DNA of 64,000 bases from Wielerella bovis (GCF_022354465.1 NZ_CP092361.1:1302001-1366000); one strand, 5' to 3'. Counted from the stretch's first letter, positions 8,541 to 18,196 are shown. Notes: a model not told the origin generated them from the letters alone. A program made the numbers and translations.

Positions 8541-9056
8541 ATGAAAACCGCTGCTTTACCTCAAACATCTTTTACAGCATCTCATAATCCATTACGCCAT
8601 TGCTGCTTGATTACCGATGGCAACACCCACCGCAGCGATTTGTGCCGCAACACCATTGGTTTCACACACCCCGATTTAATCAGCGAAGCCATGCTGCCTG
8701 AAATTCGCACCGTCGCCATGATGATTGCTGCAATGCGCCACGATTTCACACAACGCAGCCCAGAAACATTTACCGAAGAAGCCGATTGGTTTGCTGCTCG
8801 CATTATCGTATTGCGCGCGCGTGCTTTTCATTTAGATGTGCGCTTGAACGATATGTTGCAAATTGCCAACCAACGCGCCCAAGCCTTTGCTGCGGAACAT
8901 CATTTGCCATTTCAGGCTGCCCAAATTCGCGCCAGTTTGCATCACAAACGCCCTGCCAATATGTTGTTGATGGAATGTGATTTGGCTACTGAAATTCAAG
9001 AAAATGTGTTTAGCAATACACAAAATGTGCGTCAAGAAATTCGTTTACATGCATAA
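8541..9056 (+). CDS. Uncharacterised protein under predicted Trp attenuation
   Basis: A 171-residue soluble protein with no signal peptide or membrane segment and several His- and Cys-containing stretches near the N-terminus (LRHCCLITDGNTH). The middle is helical, rich in Ala, Arg and Met, and contains an in-frame uptake sequence encoding FQAA. AAGGAAAA precedes the ATG. It is the only gene after the attenuator: a Correia-like element and a terminator follow, then ilvA on the other strand. It shows no resemblance I can see to Trp biosynthesis, transport or tRNA-charging proteins, so the target of the attenuation is genuinely unclear. It contains a single Trp itself. Confidence 0.7.
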   Translation: MKTAALPQTSFTASHNPLRHCCLITDGNTHRSDLCRNTIGFTHPDLISEAMLPEIRTVAMMIAAMRHDFTQRSPETFTEEADWFAARIIVLRARAFHLDVRLNDMLQIANQRAQAFAAEHHLPFQAAQIRASLHHKRPANMLLMECDLATEIQENVFSNTQNVRQEIRLHA

Positions 9057-9057
9057 A

Positions 9058-9164
9058 TATAGTGGATTCAATTTAAATCAGGACAAGGCGACAGCGACCA
9101 CCGTGTACACATAGTACATAAGGGGGCTAGCAACGCCGTACTGGTTTAAATTGAATTCACTATA
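9058..9164. repeat. Correia-like element, arm type A
   Basis: 107 bp bounded by TATAGTGG and CACTATA. The arms GATTCAATTTAAATCAG and CTGGTTTAAATTGAATTC are inverted repeats; the core carries ACAAGGCGACAGCGACC and a short palindromic GTGTACACATAGTACA. The ends match the 26-bp Correia repeat of Neisseria. Confidence 0.85.
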
Positions 9165-9166
9165 TT

Positions 9167-9210
9167 TTTCAGGCTGCCTATGTTATTTCTACAACATAGG
9201 CAGCCTGAAA
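9167..9210. terminator. Uptake-sequence terminator, bidirectional
   Basis: TTTCAGGCTGCCTATGTT and its exact complement flank an eight-base loop, between the convergent 8541 gene and ilvA. Confidence 0.8.
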
Positions 9211-9227
9211 CGTATTAACATTATATT

Positions 9228-10763
9228 TTATGATGCCAAAAATAAACGATAGGCTTCATTATCTGTTTGTTCTTCAAACGCATAACCCAGATTATCCAAA
9301 AATGCATCAAACGCAGCATAATCCGATTTCGGCACATCAATCCCCACCAAAATGCGCCCATAATCCGCGCCATGATTGCGATAATGGAACAAGGTAATAT
9401 TCCAATCACTTTGCATCTGATTCAAAAATTTCGCCAATGCCCCCGGACGTTCGGGAAATTCAAAACTAATCAACCGTTCATTTTTTACTTTGTGCGTGCG
9501 CCCGCCAACCATGTAACGCAAATGTACTTTTGCCATTTCATCGTTACTCAAATCAATGTGTGGCAATTGGGCTGCCTGAAAATCAGCATGAATTTTTTCA
9601 CGGTCAGATGAGCTAACAGTTTGAATACCAACAAAAATATGTGCCACCGTATCATCGCCATAACGATAATTAAATTCGGTAATATTGCGTGAACCAACCA
9701 CATTCACAAATTCACGGAAGCTGCCTGCACGTTCGGGAATGGACACGGCAAAAATTGCTTCATGTCCTTCGCTCAATTCGCTGCGCTCGGAAACATGGCG
9801 CAAACGGTGGAAATTCATATTTGCGCCCGATGTAACCGCAATCAAGGTTTCATTTGCCACATTATTGCGAGAAACATACGCTTTTAAACCAGCTAATGCC
9901 AACGCACCCGATGGTTCGCAAATGCTGCGCGTGTCATCAAAGACATCTTTTAATGCACCACAAACTGCATCTGTATCCACCGTAATAATATCGTCCAATA
10001 AATCACGACAGAGTTTAAAGGTTTCCTCGCCGACTAACTTCACCGCTGTGCCATCAGCAAACAAGCCTACATCTTTTAATGCCACGCGCTGCCCTGCAGC
10101 GATAGAAACTTTCATCGCACAACTGTCATTGGTTTGCACACCGATGACTTTGATTTCGGGGCGAACTTGTTTGATAAACGCCGCCACGCCCGCCGCCAAA
10201 CCGCCACCACCAATGGCAACAAAAATAGCATGAATCGGTTTGGCATGTTGGCGTGCGATTTCCATGCCGATAGTGCCTTGTCCCGCAATCACATCGGGGT
10301 CGTCAAACGGCGGAATATAGGTCAAACCGCTTTCAGCAACCAATTTCATGGCGTGGTCATACGCATCATTATAGGAAACACCTGCCAAAACCACATTACC
10401 GCCACGCGCACGCACGGCATCTATTTTGATTTGCGGCGTGGTTTCGGGCATGACGATGGTGGCGGTGCAGCCCAATTTTTGTGCTGATAAAGCCACACCT
10501 TGCGCGTGATTGCCTGCGCTGGCGGTAATCACGCCTTTTTGCAAAACGTGTTCAGGCAGCTTTGCCATTTTGTTGTACGCGCCGCGAATTTTGAAGGAAA
10601 ACACGGGTTGCAAATCTTCGCGTTTCAAATAAATTTTGTTGTTTAAACGGCGCGATAAATTCGCCGCAAAATCCAACGGTGTTTCATCCGCCACATCGTA
10701 AACCGATGAAGTCAAGATGCGTGTCAGATAATCGTGATATTGTGGAAATAAATTAGGATTCAT
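9228..10763 (-). CDS. ilvA: Threonine ammonia-lyase (threonine deaminase), biosynthetic
   Basis: Converts threonine to 2-oxobutanoate and ammonia, the first committed step to isoleucine. The 511 residues match the long biosynthetic type. The PLP lysine is in SFKIRGAYNKM near residue 58, SAGNHAQG binds the substrate carboxylate, and GGGGLAAG holds the cofactor phosphate. The C-terminal third contains two ACT-like regulatory domains (starting ~ERAGSFREFV and ~ERPGALAKFL) that bind isoleucine and valine. It stands alone; no other ilv gene is adjacent. An uptake sequence in the first regulatory domain encodes DFQAAQ. Confidence 0.96.
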   Translation of the reverse strand: MNPNLFPQYHDYLTRILTSSVYDVADETPLDFAANLSRRLNNKIYLKREDLQPVFSFKIRGAYNKMAKLPEHVLQKGVITASAGNHAQGVALSAQKLGCTATIVMPETTPQIKIDAVRARGGNVVLAGVSYNDAYDHAMKLVAESGLTYIPPFDDPDVIAGQGTIGMEIARQHAKPIHAIFVAIGGGGLAAGVAAFIKQVRPEIKVIGVQTNDSCAMKVSIAAGQRVALKDVGLFADGTAVKLVGEETFKLCRDLLDDIITVDTDAVCGALKDVFDDTRSICEPSGALALAGLKAYVSRNNVANETLIAVTSGANMNFHRLRHVSERSELSEGHEAIFAVSIPERAGSFREFVNVVGSRNITEFNYRYGDDTVAHIFVGIQTVSSSDREKIHADFQAAQLPHIDLSNDEMAKVHLRYMVGGRTHKVKNERLISFEFPERPGALAKFLNQMQSDWNITLFHYRNHGADYGRILVGIDVPKSDYAAFDAFLDNLGYAFEEQTDNEAYRLFLAS

Positions 10764-10837
10764 GATTGTGAATGAAGATTATGGTTAGGTTAAAAAAGGA
10801 TTGAGTTTAGGCGCATCATGCGACAATGGCAAGTCAA

Positions 10838-10911
10838 TATAGCCGTAGAAGTGAAAATGTCATACAAGGAGGCGAACCAACGCTGTAGTACTTTTCAATT
10901 TTGTGACTATA
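10838..10911. repeat. Short divergent Correia-like element
   Basis: It begins TATAGCCGTAGAAGTGAAAA and ends CTTTTCAATTTTGTGACTATA; a shortened core with GGCGAACCAACGC lies between. It is 74 bp, so an internal part is missing relative to the ~107-bp copies. It lies in the 281-bp ilvA-mqo gap together with a terminator. Confidence 0.5.
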
Positions 10912-10937
10912 TCTTATTTTTATGATAAACAATATAC

Positions 10938-10985
10938 AAAGGCAGCCTGAAAACATATTGTTGTTGTGTTTTCAGGCTGCCTTTT
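10938..10985. terminator. Uptake-sequence terminator after mqo
   Basis: AAAGGCAGCCTGAAAAC and GTTTTCAGGCTGCCTTT form the arms; a T-run follows on each strand. Confidence 0.8.
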
Positions 10986-11044
10986 AGTTTTTACAGGAAA
11001 TGTGTAATAGATTGGATTAACACAATAAGCCAGCGTTTGGTACT

Positions 11045-12517
11045 TTATTCCGTCAATTCCAAAACCGTTTCCGTTTCTTGGCGAACACGCGCCCATAATT
11101 CAGGATTATCCGCCAAAGCTTGATGTAAAGACGGCACCATTTCCGCCAATTTATCCACCCATTCATTCAGGCAGCCTGAAAAACATTTTTGCAATACTTC
11201 CAACATCGCCGATACTGAAGTAGATGCCCCTGGGCTGGCACCCAATAATGCCGCCAAAGAACCATCAGCCGCCACAATCACTTCTGTGCCAAATTGTAAT
11301 GCGCCCACTTCTGTTTCCGTGTCTTTGATGATTTGCACACGCTGTCCCGCCGTCAGTAAATCCCAATCTTCATCACGCGCATCGGGGATAAATTCGCGTA
11401 ATTCCGCCATGCGTTCAGCTTTGGATAGCATGACTTGTCCCAACAAATATTTGGTCAATGCCAAATTTTTCGCACCTGCCGATAACACGGTTGCCAAATT
11501 ATCCGCTCGCACCGAAGTCAGCAAATCCAATATCGAACCTTCTTTCAAAAATTTTGGCGTAAAACCCGCGAATGGTCCAAACAATAAGGCTTTTTTGCCA
11601 TCAATAAATCGTGTATCCAAATGTGGCACCGACATCGGTGGTGCGCCCACTTTTGCTTTGCCATACACTTTGGCATGATGTCGCGCCACCACCGTTTCAT
11701 TGCGGCATACCATAAACAAACCGCTCACAGGAAAACCGCCAATATGTTCGCTTTCTGGCACGCCCGATTTTTGTAAGAGATGCAAACTACCGCCGCCACA
11801 ACCAATAAACACAAATTTTGCCCGATGTGTTTTCAGGCTGCCTGAACCATCTTGCACGATGATTTCCCATTTGCCATCTGTCGTGCGATTTAAATCTTTT
11901 ACTGTATGATTAAAATGAATAGCGGTATTATTTTGTTGCAAATAATCAAATAGTTTGCGCGTAATCGCACCAAAATTCACATCGGTACCTGTGTGAATGC
12001 GCGTGGCGGCGATGGGTTCGTTGGTGCTGCGATTGTGCATCATCAACGGTATCCATTCGCGCAAAGTGTCGGCATCTTCGGCAAATTCCATTCCTGCAAA
12101 CAATGGATGTTGCGACAATGCTGCGTGCCGTGTTTTTAAAAAGCGCACATTGTCTGCGCCTTGCACAAAACTGATATGTGGCAAACGGCGGATAAATTCG
12201 CGTGGCTGGCTGATGCGTCCGTGTTTGACCAAATATGTCCACATTTGCAGCGATAATTGAAATTTTTCATTGATGTCCACCGCACGATTAATGCTGACGC
12301 TGCCATCGGCTTGTTCGGGCGTGTAATTGAGTTCACACAAAGCGGCATGTCCCGTGCCTGCATTGTTCCATTCGTACGAACTTTCTTGCGCGGCGGCAGA
12401 TAGTTTTTCAAAGACCACCATGCTTTTTTCAGGCTGCAATTCTTTGAAAAATGCGCCCAAAGTGGCACTCATAATGCCTGCACCGATGAGTGCAATGTCG
12501 GATTCTGTGGTTTGCAT
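11045..12517 (-). CDS. mqo: Malate:quinone oxidoreductase
   Basis: A peripheral membrane FAD enzyme oxidising malate to oxaloacetate and passing electrons to quinone; in Neisseria it replaces NAD-malate dehydrogenase. The 490 residues are typical. The N-terminal FAD fold begins [36 protein letters not shown] is a conserved Mqo block, and the C-terminal [19 protein letters not shown] closes the FAD site. Uptake sequences occur in frame at three places, including CFSGCLNEW near the C-terminus. It is a single-gene unit. Confidence 0.96.
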   Translation of the reverse strand: MQTTESDIALIGAGIMSATLGAFFKELQPEKSMVVFEKLSAAAQESSYEWNNAGTGHAALCELNYTPEQADGSVSINRAVDINEKFQLSLQMWTYLVKHGRISQPREFIRRLPHISFVQGADNVRFLKTRHAALSQHPLFAGMEFAEDADTLREWIPLMMHNRSTNEPIAATRIHTGTDVNFGAITRKLFDYLQQNNTAIHFNHTVKDLNRTTDGKWEIIVQDGSGSLKTHRAKFVFIGCGGGSLHLLQKSGVPESEHIGGFPVSGLFMVCRNETVVARHHAKVYGKAKVGAPPMSVPHLDTRFIDGKKALLFGPFAGFTPKFLKEGSILDLLTSVRADNLATVLSAGAKNLALTKYLLGQVMLSKAERMAELREFIPDARDEDWDLLTAGQRVQIIKDTETEVGALQFGTEVIVAADGSLAALLGASPGASTSVSAMLEVLQKCFSGCLNEWVDKLAEMVPSLHQALADNPELWARVRQETETVLELTE

Positions 12518-12589
12518 GATTGGGGTTTCCGTATAATAAAAATCGGGTGGATGATAGATGATATCGGGGTTTCAGGCAGCCTGAAAAAT

Positions 12590-13528
12590 TTATTCCTGTG
12601 GCTGTTGCCCACTACGCGCCAATTTTTTCGCTTCACGTTCTGCTTTCAGAGCCGCTTCACGTTTACGCGCTTCCTTGAGCCAGCTTTCCCATTGTTTCGG
12701 CGTTTCCAGCGTAATGCGCCCAATCGCGCCTTCACGGAAATCGGTCAAAATATTTTCGGCGGCTTTTTGATAATTCACGCGTCCGCCGCCAAGCAATGCG
12801 CCGCGTTTTTTCGCAATCCATTCCAGCCACGCCACATCGTCCCAATGGCTAGACGGGTCTTTGTCTGCCGCATAACGCATTTGTAATAAAGGCAAATAAT
12901 GGCGGCGCAAATAATCCAGCAATTCCAACGCCACTTCCTCCTCGTCCAGCGCATTGCGCCCGACCGCGCCCGAAGCCGCCAAATTGTAGCCACTTTCTTC
13001 CACAATAATCTTGGGCCAAAGCATCCCAGGGGTGTCGTACAACCAAAAATCGTCTGCCAAAAACAAACGCTGTTCCGCTTTCGTAATCCCCGGTTCATTG
13101 CCTGTTTTGGCGGATTTTTTGCCTATCATGCCATTGATGAGCGTGGATTTGCCCACATTCGGAATGCCGCAAATCATCACACGCAAAGGCTTGTCCAAAC
13201 CCTTACGATTGGGCACAAGCGCACGACACGCCGCCGTGATTTTCGGCGCGGCAGATTTTTCCGAACTGTCCAGCGCAATCGCGTTGGTGTTGTCCAAAGC
13301 ATTGTAATGGGCTAACCAAACTGCGGTGCGTTCAGGGTCGGCTAGGTCTTGCTTATTTAAAATTTTCAATTTCGGCTTACCTTTGGCTAATTGCGCCAAC
13401 AAGGGATTTTCGCTGGAAGCAGGTAAACGTGCGTCCAGCATTTCAATCACCATATCCACTGTTTTAATGCGGTCGGCAATGGCTTTTTTTGCCTTATTCA
13501 TGTGTCCAGGGAACCATTGGATTGCCAT
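12590..13528 (-). CDS. ylqF: Ribosome biogenesis GTPase YlqF/RbgA
   Basis: A circularly permuted GTPase of 312 residues involved in large-subunit assembly. Motif order is permuted: G4 (LNKQD, ~58-62) comes before G1 (GIPNVGKST, ~120) and G3 (DTPG, ~165). The start WFPGHMNKA is characteristic of the family. The C-terminal tail is lysine- and arginine-rich (KEARKREAALKAEREAKKL) and probably binds rRNA. The downstream mqo gene lies 72 bp away with an uptake sequence between, so the genes could be co-transcribed. Confidence 0.92.
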   Translation of the reverse strand: MAIQWFPGHMNKAKKAIADRIKTVDMVIEMLDARLPASSENPLLAQLAKGKPKLKILNKQDLADPERTAVWLAHYNALDNTNAIALDSSEKSAAPKITAACRALVPNRKGLDKPLRVMICGIPNVGKSTLINGMIGKKSAKTGNEPGITKAEQRLFLADDFWLYDTPGMLWPKIIVEESGYNLAASGAVGRNALDEEEVALELLDYLRRHYLPLLQMRYAADKDPSSHWDDVAWLEWIAKKRGALLGGGRVNYQKAAENILTDFREGAIGRITLETPKQWESWLKEARKREAALKAEREAKKLARSGQQPQE

Positions 13529-13562
13529 AATGTGTCTTTCTATATTGTTTAATTTAAATGAT

Positions 13563-13599
13563 TTTCAGGCAGCCTGAAAGCGTTTCAGGCTGCCTGAAA
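13563..13599. terminator. Two adjacent uptake sequences, possible hairpin
   Basis: TTTCAGGCAGCCTGAAA and TTTCAGGCTGCCTGAAA lie three bases apart. Each is nearly palindromic and together they form a stem. They lie upstream of ylqF, so a role as terminator for earP-side transcription is not obvious. Confidence 0.45.
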
Positions 13600-13681
13600 A
13601 ATAAATTAAGCGAATTATAACAATCTCACTTTAAATTGTATATTGTTATTCAAGGATTTAAAGTTTCGTATCGGCAAATAA

Positions 13682-13788
13682 TATAGTGAAGTAAAATAAG
13701 AAAGATGCAAGGCGACCACGCCCGCCGTGTACAAATAGTACATAAGGGCGTGGGCAACGAAGCAGATTTCTTATTTTAATTCACTATA
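13682..13788. repeat. Correia-like element, arm type C
   Basis: 107 bp with the usual TATAGTG / CACTATA ends, but arms AAGTAAAATAAGAAAGATG and GCAGATTTCTTATTTTAATT. The core retains CAAGGCGACC, CCGTGTACAAATAGTACATA and GGCAACG. A second copy of this subtype is at 55602-55708. Confidence 0.8.
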
Positions 13789-13806
13789 AAATGTTTCAGG
13801 CTGCCT

Positions 13807-14973
13807 TTATGGGTTTACCAAACCATCGCATAACCATGCAGCCAAACGTGTAACCGTATCACTTTGCGCCCATAAATACTGCTGCCAAATTTGTGTGATG
13901 CGTTGCCATTCGGACAAATCAGCCAGCAAAATCGCCCAATATTCAGCGCGTTGTGCTGCGGATAAAACAGATGCGCCATTTAATTCATTGGACAAAGCAG
14001 TCAAGGCAGCCTGAAACGAATTATTGGGAACGTGTTGCCAAAATGTTTGCCAAAATGCGTCCAATTTGTCTAAATGTGCCATTTCGGCTTGCGGATAAAT
14101 ATGCCACAAAAATGGTACAGCGGCGTATTGGGCGCGGATAAAACTGTCTTCGCCGCGTATGATGCTGATGTCGCTTGCCCACAATAATTCGTCAAATTGT
14201 TCTTGTGGTACAAAATCTTGACGAATGATTTTCAGGCTGCCTAATGTGTATTCTGTGTCTTGTATTAAGGCATTTTCGGGCAATAAAGCTGCGTTTTTCA
14301 GGCTGCTGATGATTTGTGTGCCTGCGGTGCGTAAGATAATCGGGTGTGATTGTGCGGAAAAAATTTCGCACCATTTCACCCAAATTTCGCTGGAATAACC
14401 AAATGCGAAAATGCTAATGGGGCTGCCTGAAACAGGTTTTTCAGGCTGTCTTTTTATCCAATCGGCATATTGATTGACATAATTTTGTTCGCGCAATAAA
14501 CCGCCGCTTTGTGGCACAAATCCCATCTGCCAGAAATATTTTTGGCTACCATCGGCTTGAAAACTGGGCATGGTGTGGGTGCGGATTGCCCAATCTTCTG
14601 CGCTTAAATATTCCCAATTCAACCAAATGGGTTTCAGGCTGCGTATCAAATGCAATATATCTTCGGGTAAATCGCAAGCAAACATTTCTATGATGATATT
14701 TGGCATGGATGCAGCCTGAAAATCAGCGTATTCGCGTTCGCGCCAATCGCGCAAATGAATATGGCGATATTTGTTTGGTAATTGGGTCGGCGCATCGGGC
14801 AAAATGGTTTGCAGTGCGGTTACATCGTCCACAAATAGATAAATTTCCCAGCCCAAGCGTGTGTGCAATTCTTGCGCCAATCGCCATGACACGCCAATAT
14901 CGCCAAAATTATCAATGACGGTACAAAATAGCCAACATACGGGATTTGTCGTAAAATGCGTGGGAGATGACAT
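13807..14973 (-). CDS. earP: EF-P arginine rhamnosyltransferase EarP
   Basis: EarP transfers rhamnose from dTDP-rhamnose to a conserved arginine of elongation factor P, activating it to rescue ribosomes at polyproline. The 388 residues fit. The N-terminal block CTVIDNFGDIGVSWRLAQEL holds the catalytic Asp residues, and the C-terminal IIRGEDSFIRAQYAAVPFLW is the nucleotide-sugar site. At least four in-frame uptake sequences or remnants encode peptides such as DFQAAS and SFQAAL. efp is not in the window. It is divergent from the TlpA-like gene with 33 bp between starts. Confidence 0.93.
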   Translation of the reverse strand: MSSPTHFTTNPVCWLFCTVIDNFGDIGVSWRLAQELHTRLGWEIYLFVDDVTALQTILPDAPTQLPNKYRHIHLRDWREREYADFQAASMPNIIIEMFACDLPEDILHLIRSLKPIWLNWEYLSAEDWAIRTHTMPSFQADGSQKYFWQMGFVPQSGGLLREQNYVNQYADWIKRQPEKPVSGSPISIFAFGYSSEIWVKWCEIFSAQSHPIILRTAGTQIISSLKNAALLPENALIQDTEYTLGSLKIIRQDFVPQEQFDELLWASDISIIRGEDSFIRAQYAAVPFLWHIYPQAEMAHLDKLDAFWQTFWQHVPNNSFQAALTALSNELNGASVLSAAQRAEYWAILLADLSEWQRITQIWQQYLWAQSDTVTRLAAWLCDGLVNP

Positions 14974-15006
14974 AATGCTTTATCGTCCAAGGAAAGGATT
15001 AAAAAA

Positions 15007-15489
15007 ATGAAATTATTCAAATTATTAGCAGTTTCTGCTGTGTTGGTAAGCATGCCTGTTTATGCTTCTGATTTTGTTTCGCATAAAGATGATAAACCGC
15101 AAACCATGAACCCAACTGCCCAAGTACAAGTGATTAATTTTTGGGCAACTTGGTGTACGCCATGCCGCAAAGAAATGCCTGCTATGAGCAAATGGTTCAT
15201 GCAAAAAGGCAAACCCAAAGGCGTAGAAATGGTCGGGATTGCTTTGGACAGCAAACCAAATGTGGAAAAATTTTTGCGTACCACGCCTGTGTCATACCCT
15301 ATTTGGCGATATACAGGTAATAATAGCCGCGGTATGATGAAAACTTATGGTAACACGATTGGTGCCCTGCCCTACACCGTTGTACGCGCGCCAAAATGCA
15401 ATATACAACAAACTTTGTTGGGCGAAGTAGATGGCGCGAAATTAGACCGTGCTGTTGCGGATATTCAAAGCAAATGTCGCATTAAATAA
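15007..15489 (+). CDS. Periplasmic TlpA-type thiol-disulfide protein
   Basis: 160 residues with a signal peptide (MKLFKLLAVSAVLVSMPVYA, cleavage after Ala20). The thioredoxin fold has its active site WCTPC at 49-53 and a cis-Pro in GALPYTVV. Such proteins reduce periplasmic disulfides, for example in cytochrome c maturation or protection from oxidative damage; the electron donor would be DsbD/CcdA-like and is not in the window. AGGAAAGGA precedes the ATG. An uptake-sequence palindrome follows the stop. The fold and location are firm, the specific substrate unknown. Confidence 0.85.
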   Translation: MKLFKLLAVSAVLVSMPVYASDFVSHKDDKPQTMNPTAQVQVINFWATWCTPCRKEMPAMSKWFMQKGKPKGVEMVGIALDSKPNVEKFLRTTPVSYPIWRYTGNNSRGMMKTYGNTIGALPYTVVRAPKCNIQQTLLGEVDGAKLDRAVADIQSKCRIK

Positions 15490-15648
15490 TTTTTCAGGCT
15501 GCCTGAAATAAGAATTTTATTGATAATCTGACATTTTTTTGAATGAATTTAAATAGTGCATACAACTCGCAATCATTTTAAAAAAAACATCTTTCAGGCA
15601 GCCTGAAAACCCAAACCGAAAATCCAATTAAATATTTGTTAAATTCTA

Positions 15649-15677
15649 TTAAATTTTCTCACATCTCGCGTTATACT
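15649..15677 (+). promoter_or_regulatory. Probable promoter of the phosphate transporter
   Basis: TTAAAT (15649-15654) and TATACT (15672-15677) are separated by 17 bases, about 35 bases upstream of the ATG at 15712. Confidence 0.5.
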
Positions 15678-15711
15678 GCGCACCTAATTATTTCTCTCAC
15701 AAGGATGCACT

Positions 15712-17304
15712 ATGCCGAAGGCAAAAACTGCCCCTATGCAACCCATGCCCAAAGCCAATGCTGCTTTTGCTATTTTACTGCTTGGCATGGTTAGTTATTT
15801 TATTTATTGGGGATTAGGATACACTCAATATCATCATGTTACGCTGTTTCTCATTGCCACATTATTCGGTGTATTTATGGCGTTTAATATTGGTGGCAAT
15901 GACGTAGCCAATTCATTTGGTACATCGGTTGGTGCAGGCACCTTGACCGTTACACAAGCTTTATTAATTGCCGCCGTATTTGAAGTGAGTGGCGCAGTTA
16001 TTGCTGGCGGAGAAGTAACCGAAACCATTCGCAGCGGTATTGTGGATTTGAATGCACTACCACTCAAACCGATTGATTTGATTTTGATTATGATGTCTGC
16101 TCTACTATCAGCAGCATTATGGTTACTATTTGCAACCAAAAAAGGTTTACCTGTTTCCACCACTCACGCCATTATTGGTGGCATTGTTGGCAGTTCCGTT
16201 GTGTTGGGTTCACAAATTTCCCAAGGCGATGGCAGTGCTTTGGCTATGGTTAAATGGAGTGAGGTGGGCAGAATTGCTGTTTCTTGGGTCTTATCCCCTG
16301 CCTTGGGTGGCATGGTTTCTGCGACCATTTTCTATGTCGTCAAACGTCAGGTATTGGATTACAACGTGCGTGTTATCGCACAACTAAAAGCCATTAAAGC
16401 AGAAAAAAAAGCATATAAAGAACAACATCGCCAACAATTTGCCGCATTAGATGAACAAGAAAAAATCCAAGTTGCCACCGCAATGGCGCGTGATGCAGAA
16501 ATTTATGATGAACCCGATTACGACCCCAATGAACTAGAATCGGAATATTACAAAGGTTTGCATGAAATCAACACACGCAAAGATGCGATTGATACTTATC
16601 GTGCCTTGTACACATGGGTACCTGCTATTTTAAGCATTGGCGGTATGTTAATTTCTTCCATGTTAATTTTCAAAGGTTTAAAAAACTTGAATTTGGGCAT
16701 GAGTGCTTTGACCAGTGCATTTTTATTATTAATGATTGGCGCAGGTATTTGGCTCGCCACATTCATGTATGCCAAAAACTTAAAACGCAAAGATTTGGAT
16801 AAATCTACATTTTTGGTGTTTTCATGGATGCAAGTACTGACCGCCGCTAGCTTTGCATTTAGCCATGGCGCAAACGATATTGCTAACGCGATTGGACCAT
16901 TTGCTGCAATTATGGATGTCATTCGCAGCAATGATATTAATGCTTCTTCGCCCATGCAACCTGTTGTTTTATTAACATTTGGCGTCGCATTAATTGTTGG
17001 CTTATGGTTTGTCGGTAAAGAAGTTATTCAAACAGTTGGTAAAGATTTGGCAGAATTACATCCATCTTCAGGATTTGTTGCCGAATTATCCGCAGCGACC
17101 GTAGTCATGGCAGCCAGCGTATTGGGTTTACCCGTATCCAGTACACATATTTTGGTTGGTGCTGTATTGGGTGTGGGCGTTATCAACCGTAATGCGAATT
17201 GGAAAATGATGAAACCTATTGGTTTGGCTTGGGTAGTTACTTTACCTGCTGCCGCCATGCTATCCATTTCTAGTTTTTTAATTTTACAAATAATTTTTAA
17301 ATAA
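15712..17304 (+). CDS. pit: Low-affinity inorganic phosphate transporter (PiT family)
   Basis: A 530-residue inner-membrane carrier for phosphate (as metal-phosphate) with cations. The two inverted repeats carry the PiT signatures: FNIGGNDVANSFGTSVGAGT near residue 60 and FSHGANDIANAIGPFAA near 385, plus PVSTTHAI and PVSSTHILVGA in matching positions. About ten membrane segments are visible. A long charged cytoplasmic loop (~225-300, rich in Lys/Glu) divides the halves, as in longer PiT members. AAGGATGCACT precedes the ATG. Monocistronic: an uptake-pair terminator follows. Confidence 0.93.
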   Translation: MPKAKTAPMQPMPKANAAFAILLLGMVSYFIYWGLGYTQYHHVTLFLIATLFGVFMAFNIGGNDVANSFGTSVGAGTLTVTQALLIAAVFEVSGAVIAGGEVTETIRSGIVDLNALPLKPIDLILIMMSALLSAALWLLFATKKGLPVSTTHAIIGGIVGSSVVLGSQISQGDGSALAMVKWSEVGRIAVSWVLSPALGGMVSATIFYVVKRQVLDYNVRVIAQLKAIKAEKKAYKEQHRQQFAALDEQEKIQVATAMARDAEIYDEPDYDPNELESEYYKGLHEINTRKDAIDTYRALYTWVPAILSIGGMLISSMLIFKGLKNLNLGMSALTSAFLLLMIGAGIWLATFMYAKNLKRKDLDKSTFLVFSWMQVLTAASFAFSHGANDIANAIGPFAAIMDVIRSNDINASSPMQPVVLLTFGVALIVGLWFVGKEVIQTVGKDLAELHPSSGFVAELSAATVVMAASVLGLPVSSTHILVGAVLGVGVINRNANWKMMKPIGLAWVVTLPAAAMLSISSFLILQIIFK

Positions 17305-17311
17305 GAAATCA

Positions 17312-17347
17312 ATAGGCAGCCTGAAACCTATTTTCAGGCTGCCTTTT
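17312..17347 (+). terminator. Uptake-sequence terminator after the phosphate transporter
   Basis: ATAGGCAGCCTGAAA and TTTTCAGGCTGCCTTTTTT flank a short loop, with a T-run. Confidence 0.8.
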
Positions 17348-17366
17348 TTAAATTTGAAAGCAAATA

Positions 17367-17984
17367 ATGAAAATTCACACCAAAATATGCGGCATCACTC
17401 GCCCAGAAGATGCCATTACCGTCGCCAAATTAGGCGCAGATGCGATTGGCTTGGTTTTTTTTACAGGCAGCAAACGCTGTGTCAATATCGCGCAAGCACA
17501 AGAAATTGTGTGCGTTTTACCACCATTTGTTAGCGTGGTTGCCCTATTTGTTAATGAAACTGCCGAGCGCATTCACGACATTTTGACCCAAGTACCGATT
17601 GATATTTTGCAATTTCATGGCGATGAATCTCCCAAATTTTGCCGACAATTTCATCGTCCGTATCTCAAAGCGATACGCGTACAACAACCTGACGATATTC
17701 AGGCTGCCTTAACCCAGTTTGCCGATGCACGCGCAGTTTTATTTGACGCATTTGTCAATGGCGCATATGGCGGGACAGGGCATACTTTTGACTGGACAAT
17801 GCTGCCTGAAAATCTACAAGGACATTGGATTTTATCGGGTGGTTTGCATGCCGATAATGTGGCAGATGCGATACGCACAACAGGTGCGTGCGCGGTTGAT
17901 GTATCCAGTGGCGTGGAGCTTACTGCTGGAATAAAATCGCCCGAAAAAATGGCAGCGTTTATGCGTGCTATTTCTCATCTTTAA
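17367..17984 (+). CDS. trpF: Phosphoribosylanthranilate isomerase
   Basis: Third step of tryptophan synthesis from anthranilate, isomerising PRA to CdRP. The 205-residue (beta/alpha)8 barrel has [11 protein letters not shown] at the N-terminus (catalytic Cys), [20 protein letters not shown], and the phosphate-binding GGLHADNV and DVSSGVE near the C-terminus. No other trp gene is adjacent, as in Neisseria where trp genes are dispersed. There is no leader peptide or attenuator upstream of this gene, unlike the 8541 gene. The start has only a weak ribosome site. Confidence 0.95.
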   Translation: MKIHTKICGITRPEDAITVAKLGADAIGLVFFTGSKRCVNIAQAQEIVCVLPPFVSVVALFVNETAERIHDILTQVPIDILQFHGDESPKFCRQFHRPYLKAIRVQQPDDIQAALTQFADARAVLFDAFVNGAYGGTGHTFDWTMLPENLQGHWILSGGLHADNVADAIRTTGACAVDVSSGVELTAGIKSPEKMAAFMRAISHL

Positions 17985-17985
17985 A

Positions 17986-18030
17986 ATATATAGGCAGCCT
18001 GAAATATAAATTTTTCAGGCTGCCTATATA
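17986..18030. terminator. Uptake-sequence terminator after trpF
   Basis: TATATAGGCAGCCTGAAA and TTTCAGGCTGCCTATATA are exact inverted arms. Confidence 0.8.
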
Positions 18031-18034
18031 TTAA

Positions 18035-18196
18035 GAACCTGTATTCACAATCTTAATAACTTGCTTTTATCGCCACTTTATGCGCCTACTGCGTTAACTT
18101 TTCATGCCAATATGTTCAATATTGGCATGAAAAGTCGCCTTGTATCCGCAAAAATTGGCAATACAATCAAACAATCAATCTTATGAATACAGGTTC
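18035..18196. repeat. Miniature element with GAACCTGTATTC termini, copy 1
   Basis: 162 bp beginning GAACCTGTATTCACAATC and ending GAATACAGGTTC. The direct flank TAA is present on both sides, a 3-bp target duplication of the TNA kind used by some IS5-family elements. Inside, TTTTCATGCCAATAT and ATATTGGCATGAAAA form a second hairpin. The right end lies at the ung stop codon. A second copy is at 59367-59529. Confidence 0.75.
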
